Shown here piece by piece: positions 58,020-64,000 of a DNA stretch of 64,000 nt. Position numbers and translations under genes: made by a program. Below the pieces are notes generated by a model, which saw nothing but the letters and a program-made list of their open reading frames with translations, was not told the origin of the DNA and did not search any database. Origin of the DNA: Cyanidium caldarium (lineage: Eukaryota > Rhodophyta > Bangiophyceae > Cyanidiales > Cyanidiaceae); contig JANCYW010000010.1 of NCBI GenBank assembly GCA_026184775.1, positions 1 through 64,000 on the forward strand, read 5' to 3'. Each line of letters starts with the position of its first letter. Position 1 is the first letter of the stretch.

Positions 58020-60326
58020 CTACGACAGACCGAGAAGCGCCAGGAATTCCTCCTCGCTGACGGTGCGAACGCCCAGCTCGGCAGCTTTGGTCTTCTTGGC
58101 TCCGGCGGCGTCGCCGACCACCACGAACGACAGCTTCTTGGTGATGGCGCTGCGTACGACGGCGCCGCATGTGCGCGCGGCATGTTCCGCCTCACCGCGG
58201 CTCATGCTGCTCAACGTGCCCGTGAAGGCGATCCGTTGGCCACTGAGGGGATGCTGCCGGGTCGAGTCTTTCGGTTCGGTGCGGTATCTCGGCTGCACTC
58301 CTTTGGCCATCAGGGCGCGTATCTCCTGGCGCACCTCGTCGCGTCCCAAAAACGCGGCGATGAGTGCCGCGCTCTTCTCGCCCAGCTCGGGGTATCGGCG
58401 CGGATTTTGCCTGAGCGATTCGGACAAGTCCAACAAGCCCGACATGCTGCCGGCGATGCGCGCCAGCGTCGCCGCGTGCGTCTGGCCCACGCCAGGGATG
58501 CCGAGCGCCCGAATCACCCGATCGAGCGGTTGCCGGCGCGACGCCTCGATGCTGTGCAGGAGGTTCTCGGCTCGCCGCGCGGCGAAGCCATCAACCTTGC
58601 CCACAATGTCTCCGGTGCGCAAGTCGTACACGTCACTCGGGCAGCGCGCCAGCCCGGCATCCAAAAGCTGCGCACAGGTGCGCACCCCGAGGCCGTTGAT
58701 ATCCATGGCATTTTTGCTCGCGAAATGCACCAATCTGCCGAGCACTTGCGGCGGGCACGTCGCAAAGTTGGGACAGTACACGGCGATGCCATCCTCGTCG
58801 CGGCGGGCAGTGCGTGCCCCACACGCGGGGCATGCCACGGGCGGCTCCAACACCGCGTCTCGGGCATTGCCGCTGGCACTGCTGACCACCTTGGTGATTT
58901 TGGGTATCACATCGCCGGAACGTTCGAGCGCAACCACATCGCCGGGACAGACCCGTAACCGCTGCACCTCGCCAAAGTTGTGCAGCGTAGCGTGCGCTAT
59001 CGTGACGCCGCCGATCTGCACAGGTGCCAAGTCGGCCACCGGCGTCAGCACGCCGCTTCGAGAAACTTGTATGCGAATAGCGCTCACCGTGGTGACAGCA
59101 TTCGCCGCCGGCAGCTTGTACGCGAATGCCCCCCGCGGTGCCTTGGCGGTAGCCCCGAGTGCCTCGCGCGCCACAATTGCGTCCAACTTCAGCACGACAC
59201 CGTCGGCCTGGTAGGGTAGCTGGGCGCGCTGACTCACAAATTCGTTGACAGCGCGCCGCAACTCCGCCACGGAGGAGCAGCGACGTGCAAACACCGGCAC
59301 CGCAAAGCCCAGATCGCCCAACACCGACAACAACTCAAACTGGCTCTTCGCCAACACAAACGGCCAGGCGTCGTACGCCACAAAGGCCAGCTGCCGCTCG
59401 CCGACCGCCTTTGCGTTCAGCAGCTTGAGCGCGCCTGCCGCTGCATTGCGTGGGTTCGAGAGCAATGGCAGTCCGGCGGTCGAACGCTCCCGGTTCAAGC
59501 GAGAGAACACCTCCAGCGGCATGAAGACCTCGCCGCGCACCTCCAACAGCTGTGGAATGTCAGCGCGGCGCGAAAGCTGGCGCGGGATGCCGGTGATGTT
59601 GCCCTCGAGCACATTGGCGGTGACGACATCGCCGATCGAACCGTCGCCGCGGGTCACCGCTCGAGCGACCTGCCGGTCTTCGTACACGAGTGACAACGCC
59701 ACGCCGTCGATCTTCGGCTCCACACAGAATGGTGCAACAGAACCCGAATACTCCTCGCCGTCGTGTTCGGCAGTCGCTAAACGGGATATGCGCACCGCCT
59801 GCGACTCCACTTCACTCCACTGGTAGGTGTTGTTCAGGCTCAGCAGCGGTCGCAGGTGTGGAGCCTGCGGGAAGCGCGCGCCCGGTTGAGCGCCGCCAAC
59901 CCGCAGCGAAGGTGACTCGGATGACAATTGCCACTCCGGGTGCAGTCGTTCTGCCTCCACAATAAAAGCCACCAACCAGTCGTACTCCTCGTCGGCAATT
60001 TCCGGAGCCGGGTGGTCTTTGTAATAGAGGACGTCGTGCCGCCGCGCCTCCTCACATAACCGCAGATACTCGGCGTACGACAATGACTCGGGCTCCGGAA
60101 GCCGGCGTGCCGCGCTGGACACGGAAACTCGCTGCAGTGAGCTTGAGCAAAGCAGCGGCTGCGATCGCGCCGGGCGCAAGCATCGGCACGGCGACCGAGG
60201 CACTTGGGCGCGCCTCAACACACGACTCCAACGCGCCAACGCTGAGCGACCCAGAAAACCGGCCACAAAGTTCAATGTCGGCTGCGAATGAATGATGTCG
60301 GCGCCGCGCCCACGTCTCGCTCCCAT
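58020..60326 (-). CDS. ligA: Bacterial-type NAD+-dependent DNA ligase with an N-terminal extension
   Basis: The 768-residue protein has the full LigA layout: Ia domain (residues 82-150), nucleotidyltransferase with the adenylation motif EPKIDG (catalytic Lys205) and RGDGSIGDVV, OB domain with RSGDVIPKI, the zinc finger (CPAC near 480, then CPNFATCPP), helix-hairpin-helix repeats (ALGIPGVGQTHA) and a BRCT domain at 693-768. Bacterial LigA is about 670 residues; the extra about 75 at the N-terminus (Arg-, Ser- and Leu-rich, no acidic cluster) look like an organelle targeting sequence. Eukaryotic nuclear ligases use ATP, so this is probably a transferred gene acting in plastid or mitochondrial DNA replication and repair. 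The gene is intact. Confidence 0.95.
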   Translation of the reverse strand: MGARRGRGADIIHSQPTLNFVAGFLGRSALARWSRVLRRAQVPRSPCRCLRPARSQPLLCSSSLQRVSVSSAARRLPEPESLSYAEYLRLCEEARRHDVLYYKDHPAPEIADEEYDWLVAFIVEAERLHPEWQLSSESPSLRVGGAQPGARFPQAPHLRPLLSLNNTYQWSEVESQAVRISRLATAEHDGEEYSGSVAPFCVEPKIDGVALSLVYEDRQVARAVTRGDGSIGDVVTANVLEGNITGIPRQLSRRADIPQLLEVRGEVFMPLEVFSRLNRERSTAGLPLLSNPRNAAAGALKLLNAKAVGERQLAFVAYDAWPFVLAKSQFELLSVLGDLGFAVPVFARRCSSVAELRRAVNEFVSQRAQLPYQADGVVLKLDAIVAREALGATAKAPRGAFAYKLPAANAVTTVSAIRIQVSRSGVLTPVADLAPVQIGGVTIAHATLHNFGEVQRLRVCPGDVVALERSGDVIPKITKVVSSASGNARDAVLEPPVACPACGARTARRDEDGIAVYCPNFATCPPQVLGRLVHFASKNAMDINGLGVRTCAQLLDAGLARCPSDVYDLRTGDIVGKVDGFAARRAENLLHSIEASRRQPLDRVIRALGIPGVGQTHAATLARIAGSMSGLLDLSESLRQNPRRYPELGEKSAALIAAFLGRDEVRQEIRALMAKGVQPRYRTEPKDSTRQHPLSGQRIAFTGTLSSMSRGEAEHAARTCGAVVRSAITKKLSFVVVGDAAGAKKTKAAELGVRTVSEEEFLALLGLS

Positions 60327-60503
60327 AGGGCTGCGCTCGGGCTGCCGCCAGCCGAGCGAGGCCGCGCAACGGTCCCGAGGCCCGAACGGCAGGTTGATAC
60401 CGCGTTTTCCTCGGACCGCGACACGTTTTTCGTTCGAGTGTTTTCAAGCGCTTGAAAGAGGCTCTTGAAAAGACTGCGGCACAGTGACAGTGGTGTGCGC
60501 TCT

Positions 60504-61505
60504 ATGGTCCGGTCGGTCATTCCATGGATCTTCTGCCTGCTTATTCTAGGCAGCCTCGCCTCGCCGTTGGCGCTGTGCGTCGTTGCTTCTCACGGCGCGG
60601 TGATGTTCGTGGCCACCTTGCGAAACAGCGAGGCCATCCTCCCAAACTTTATCGTGGAGTTGGAGCGCGCCGTCGACCACATTCACACACAGCACCGCAT
60701 GTCCACTGCCATCAGCGTGTACGAAAGCGGCTCGATCGATGGCACCAAGAACATGCTACAGGCGTGGCACGTCCGCCCCACAAGATTTGGGCGACGCGTC
60801 ATCGTGTGTGCAAACGACACCGCCCCAGAGGCAGCACTCAGCCGGTTAGACCGATTGGCCAGAGCCAGAAACCGGGCGCTGCGGCAGGCGCGCCAACTGT
60901 GGCCACGAGGGGGCGACGAGTACGCAGCTTATTACGTCTTCCTGAACGACGTGTTCTTCCAAGCGGCGGATTTGCTGCAACTCATCGATGCTATTGTGCA
61001 CGGCGACTACAATATGGTTTGCGCTATGGATTTCTATCGGGGCTTCTACGACAGATGGGTGACCCGAGGACCTGATGGAAGTATACCGTCACGGTGGCCG
61101 CCATTCTTCATGGATGCGCCGGCCGTCTTCGAGCGAGGCCGCCCGATCGTCGAGGTGGAGTCGTGCTGGAATGGTCTCGCGGTCGTGCGGGCGAGCGCCG
61201 TGCCGCAGGCATTCCGTGCTGAACCCGTCCAGGGATGCGTCGTGTCCGAGTGCCAGATCTTCGCCAACGAGGTGCGTCAGCGACGGAACGACTCTGCCGG
61301 CCAGATTGCCGTGCTTCTGGACACGCACATTGCCTATGACCCGCTGCATTATCAGCTGCAGCGAACGTTGATGCATCGATACAGGGACGTATTTCGGAGG
61401 CTGAATTCGTTATCTCGCCGGCTGGTGCACACTCTATTCGTGCTGAAGATGAGATCAACCGGAAGTGAACGGCCATGTCCCCTGCTGCCCATGCTCTGCT
61501 GTTGA
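60504..61505 (+). CDS. CAP59/CMT1-like mannosyltransferase (GT69)
   Basis: The 333-residue type II membrane protein has one anchor (about 5-30) and the GT69 motifs: AISVYESGSIDGTKNML, RNRALRQA, YYVFLNDVFFQAADLL, CAMDFYRGFYDRWV and VESCWNGLAVVRA. CAP59 and CMT1 of Cryptococcus act in alpha-1,3-mannan and capsule synthesis, so the protein probably makes cell-surface or secreted glycans in the Golgi. The first ATG in this frame is at 60504, giving MVRSVIPWIF. The family is common in fungi; presence in an alga suggests an old or transferred origin. The C-terminal 50 residues are not conserved. Confidence 0.88.
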   Translation: MVRSVIPWIFCLLILGSLASPLALCVVASHGAVMFVATLRNSEAILPNFIVELERAVDHIHTQHRMSTAISVYESGSIDGTKNMLQAWHVRPTRFGRRVIVCANDTAPEAALSRLDRLARARNRALRQARQLWPRGGDEYAAYYVFLNDVFFQAADLLQLIDAIVHGDYNMVCAMDFYRGFYDRWVTRGPDGSIPSRWPPFFMDAPAVFERGRPIVEVESCWNGLAVVRASAVPQAFRAEPVQGCVVSECQIFANEVRQRRNDSAGQIAVLLDTHIAYDPLHYQLQRTLMHRYRDVFRRLNSLSRRLVHTLFVLKMRSTGSERPCPLLPMLCC

Positions 61506-61839
61506 GGAGCGGCGGCCGGAGATTCCAACCTGCGGAGGAGGTACCGCGAATCTAGAGGCGCGTTGTTGAAGGGCACAGTGCCCTATCCGTGTTGAATGCG
61601 CTGGTGAAAATTGCAAGAAATTTTGCTTTTTGAGGAAACAAAAATTTCGCGCCAAGTTTTTCAATTTTGCGCAGCTTTGGATTTCGAACGAGGGTTTGGA
61701 TACTTTCTGCAGACCATTCACGCTGCTCTCATCGCCGCACACGGGTTGCCCCGCGTGCTCCAGCTTCGCCTTCTCACCAAAACCGAAATACCCGTCAGGG
61801 GCACACATGCCGGAGCGCCAAATGGAGCAAGGCGACACA
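61506..61839. other. Convergent intergenic region, A/T-rich hairpin inside
   Basis: About 330 bp between convergent ends of GT69 and HDAC. It contains an A/T-rich inverted repeat: 61617-61625 pairs with 61639-61648, with one bulged base. A GGGCACAGTGCCC palindrome lies at about 61571-61583. It stands out as low-GC against its surroundings. No gene is seen; it may define 3' ends for both genes. Confidence 0.5.
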
Positions 61840-63003
61840 TCACGAATAATATCCTCGTTCCCGCGGCACGACCCGAGGCACCTCTCCGGCACTGAACGTG
61901 CGCGCTGCGGCGGCGGCCGTTTGACCCGCGTAATGTTTGCTGAGGGCCGCCTTGGCGTCCAGGTACACGTGCGCGTGCGACGCGACAGTCTTGTCGATAG
62001 GGTCCGAGTAGCCACCGCCCATGCAGATCACGCAGCCGGCATCCGAAGAGTTCAGGACTGCGTCGAAGACCATACGATTTCGCGCGCGCAGTCCTTCCGC
62101 GCTGAGGTTCAGGCGCCCGAGCCGGTCATCTCGCAGTGCGTCTACGCCCGCCTGGAAGAAAACCAGCTGCGGTCGCACGCGGGAGAACAACGCCGGCAGC
62201 CAAAACTCGAGCTTTTCCAGATACTCGGCGTCCTCTGTTCCGTCCTCAAACTCTACGTCCAAATCGCTCTTCTGCTTCACGAAAGGATAGTTGCCGTGAC
62301 CGTGAAAAGAGCAGGTGAATACGCGGTCATCGTTTGCGAAGATCGCCGCGGTGCCGTTGCCTTGATGGACATCCAGGTCGATAATCAAAACACGGCGCAC
62401 GTGGCCGTAATCTCGAAGGGCAACTCTCGTGGCCACCGCGATATCGCAAAAGACGCAGTATCCCTCTCCGTGGTCCGGGAAGGCGTGATGCGTGCCACCA
62501 GCAAGTTGACCGGCAAAGCGACACCTCTTTCGCAGCACGTCGTGCGTCGCCGCCACCGTGCCGCCATTGGAAGCAGTCGCGCGCTGCACACCCGCCAGAC
62601 TCCACGGAAAGCCTATGCGACGGTTCTCCTTCTCCGACAGCTGCCCCTGAAGGAAGCGCCGAATGTACTCGCGGTCGTGCACGAGCGCCAAGTCCTCCAC
62701 GGTGGCGAACGGCGACACAGTGAACACGACGTCGCGCATGGCCGCTCGGGACTCCAAAGCCTGGCGCACCAGCAAGTATTTTTGCATCGGAAATCGATGA
62801 CCAGCTGGCAGCGAAACTTTGTACACGTCCGAGTAGTACACGCGCATGGCTGCCGCTTGCGGCAGTTCCCACGACGGTCGTTCCATTGCCGTGCTGCATC
62901 CGCGCACACCACCCACTTGACACATACCAGCAGCTTTGCGTGACCGCGTACGCCCCCATCGGACAAGTGGCACTCGAGTCCGCAGAAAGCGCCACGCAAA
63001 CAT
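61840..63003 (-). CDS. HDAC11-like (class IV) histone deacetylase
   Basis: The 387-residue protein has a class IV deacetylase fold: VYKVSLPAGHRFPMQKYLLV at the start of the domain (about 60-80), GGTHHAFPDHGEGYCVFCDI with the His pair, VLIIDLDVHQGNGTAAIF (zinc ligands Asp and His), FFQAGVDALRDDRLGRLNL and GGGYSDPI near the end. All zinc and charge-relay residues are visible. The N-terminus (1-40) is Arg-rich and acid-free (MFAWRFLRTRVPLVRWGR), suggesting organelle import rather than a nuclear site; plant HDA2 is related. Substrate is unknown. The ATG at 63003 is divergent from VPS36 by 122 bp. Confidence 0.9.
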   Translation of the reverse strand: MFAWRFLRTRVPLVRWGRTRSRKAAGMCQVGGVRGCSTAMERPSWELPQAAAMRVYYSDVYKVSLPAGHRFPMQKYLLVRQALESRAAMRDVVFTVSPFATVEDLALVHDREYIRRFLQGQLSEKENRRIGFPWSLAGVQRATASNGGTVAATHDVLRKRCRFAGQLAGGTHHAFPDHGEGYCVFCDIAVATRVALRDYGHVRRVLIIDLDVHQGNGTAAIFANDDRVFTCSFHGHGNYPFVKQKSDLDVEFEDGTEDAEYLEKLEFWLPALFSRVRPQLVFFQAGVDALRDDRLGRLNLSAEGLRARNRMVFDAVLNSSDAGCVICMGGGYSDPIDKTVASHAHVYLDAKAALSKHYAGQTAAAAARTFSAGEVPRVVPRERGYYS

Positions 63004-63125
63004 GGTGCGATCACGACAGTGCTCCACTGCACCCAAGAGCACCACCTCGCATTCACATCGCCACGACCAGATCGATCTGGCCAGGGTGCGCGTTGCGTAC
63101 CGACCTGCTCAGGTGCCTACCCGCG

Positions 63126-64000
63126 ATGCCCGCCGTGGAGCGGGTGCCGCTGACGGTGGCGAGACGGCCACAACTCGAGGATGGCGAGGTGTTGGTGCGA
63201 AGCATCCGGGCTTGTTCGGCGGTTTTGAGAGGCCACGCGACTCCTCTGGCGGAGGAGCGCTCCGACGTTTACGTCACACTGACCAACCGACGGCTGCTCG
63301 TGTCGAGCGAGGCGCTCTCCGATGCCGTTGGCGTGCGACTGGCTAACGTCGCGGACGTGCGGGCGGAAGGGGAGACGGGGCGCTCGCTCTTCCGGCTCGG
63401 CTTGCTGCTTCGAGTGATGGTGGAAGCGCAGCCGCCAGCGCGGCTGCAGATACGGTGGCGGAAGCGAAAGCCGGAAGCGGAGCTTTTTGCCCGGCAACTG
63501 CGTGAAACCACGACGCGGTGCCACCAACTGCTCCGGCAGGAGGCAGATAGTTTGGAGGACCGAGACAGCCGACGCCGGCAAGTTGCGCCCCTGGCTGGCG
63601 TGCAGGCGGTGCGGGCGGCGCAGACGCTCCAGCTGCGCACGCGTGACGAGGCGCTGGAGCGAGCGTTCGCGGACACGGACGCGCTTTTTTGTGAGGCCAG
63701 CGAGCTGGTGAAAATGAGCCAGCGCTTGAAGGAGATTGCGCTGGCACGGCGTCAGGCAGAGCTTGGTGCGGACACAGAGGCAGCGTTGCTCTTTCAGTTT
63801 CGAGACCTGATGCAGGAATTTGGCATTCTTTCACCCATCCAAACGGACTCGGTGCCGAGCGGGTGCACCGACGAGTTTCTCGAGCAGCTGTCGCGGGAGT
63901 GCTACGAGTTTCTCGAGCCCCGCTTGCGTGCGCACGGTGGCGCCCTGAGCCTGTTGGATGCTTTCGTCATGTACAACAGCTCGCGGGCGACGTCGGCCAT
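63126..64000 (+). CDS. VPS36: VPS36, ESCRT-II subunit (partial, runs off the window)
   Basis: The open frame from the ATG at 63126 has no stop before the window end; 291 residues are seen. Residues 1-130 fit a GLUE-type PH domain (VLVRSIRACSAVLRGH, VYVTLTNRRLLVSSE, then LQIRWRKRKPEAELFARQL). Residues about 190-290 are the winged-helix core, with ALFCEASELVKMSQRLKEIA and EFLEQLSRECYEFLEPRLRA, then GGALSLLDAFVMYNSSR. These match VPS36, which brings ubiquitinated cargo to ESCRT-II on endosomes. Confidence 0.85.
   Translation, partial: MPAVERVPLTVARRPQLEDGEVLVRSIRACSAVLRGHATPLAEERSDVYVTLTNRRLLVSSEALSDAVGVRLANVADVRAEGETGRSLFRLGLLLRVMVEAQPPARLQIRWRKRKPEAELFARQLRETTTRCHQLLRQEADSLEDRDSRRRQVAPLAGVQAVRAAQTLQLRTRDEALERAFADTDALFCEASELVKMSQRLKEIALARRQAELGADTEAALLFQFRDLMQEFGILSPIQTDSVPSGCTDEFLEQLSRECYEFLEPRLRAHGGALSLLDAFVMYNSSRATSA

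Overview
The window is the left end of a chromosome from a red alga of the class Cyanidiophyceae, a relative of Cyanidioschyzon merolae. It opens with a C-rich telomere whose G-strand unit is AAT followed by seven G; C. merolae uses AAT plus six G. Other support comes from the very compact, GC-rich, almost intron-free gene layout, plastid proteins with an N-terminal Phe motif, and a circularly permuted tRNA gene, a hallmark of these algae. No cyanobacterial or bacterial operon structure is present; genes stand alone on both strands, often 20-200 bp apart.

Layout. 1-4985 is telomere and subtelomere: telomeric repeats, a 29-bp tandem repeat, a C-rich stretch without genes, an ATCGGCA-type satellite, and GC-rich sequence with no credible gene. 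The first gene (4986-7550) encodes a secreted kelch and trefoil protein of bacterial look. After a degenerate transposon relic, 8578-32820 holds housekeeping and regulatory genes: an unrecognised protein, a Trithorax-type PHD/FYR/SET methyltransferase, a mitochondrial HtrA protease, V-ATPase subunit D, a small DnaJ-type zinc protein, a WDR20/CreC WD40 protein, ribosomal protein uS5 (RPS2), a TIR-like plus Raf-like kinase fusion, coatomer epsilon, a LIM protein, the plastid MPBQ/MSBQ methyltransferase, a TDY-type MAP kinase and SEC63.

33240-36770 carries the permuted tRNA-Leu(CAG), Tic22, a hairpin-rich candidate RNA and a RETICULATA-type plastid membrane protein. 36796-39899 has two divergent gene pairs; the second is two small heat-shock proteins (one with a mitochondrial presequence) sharing a promoter with a heat-shock element. 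40416-47860 is an accessory block: a long, nearly intact Fanzor (eukaryotic TnpB-type RNA-guided nuclease) gene and several decayed Fanzor C-termini, with formate-tetrahydrofolate ligase between them.

47937-64000 returns to dense genes: a TTI1-like HEAT protein, a plastid-type GST, triosephosphate isomerase, a small spliced gene with an ACTAAC branch site, ALG9, a type II glycosyltransferase, a bacterial-type NAD+-dependent DNA ligase with a targeting extension, a CAP59-like (GT69) mannosyltransferase, an HDAC11-like deacetylase, and the 5' part of VPS36 running off the window. Themes are protein glycosylation (ALG9, two Golgi-type transferases), plastid biogenesis (VTE3, Tic22, RETICULATA), ER/Golgi/endosome traffic (SEC63, COPE, VPS36, V-ATPase) and chromatin (SET, HDAC). 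Start codons below are ATGs chosen by reading the sequence; many open frames extend upstream of them with no ATG.
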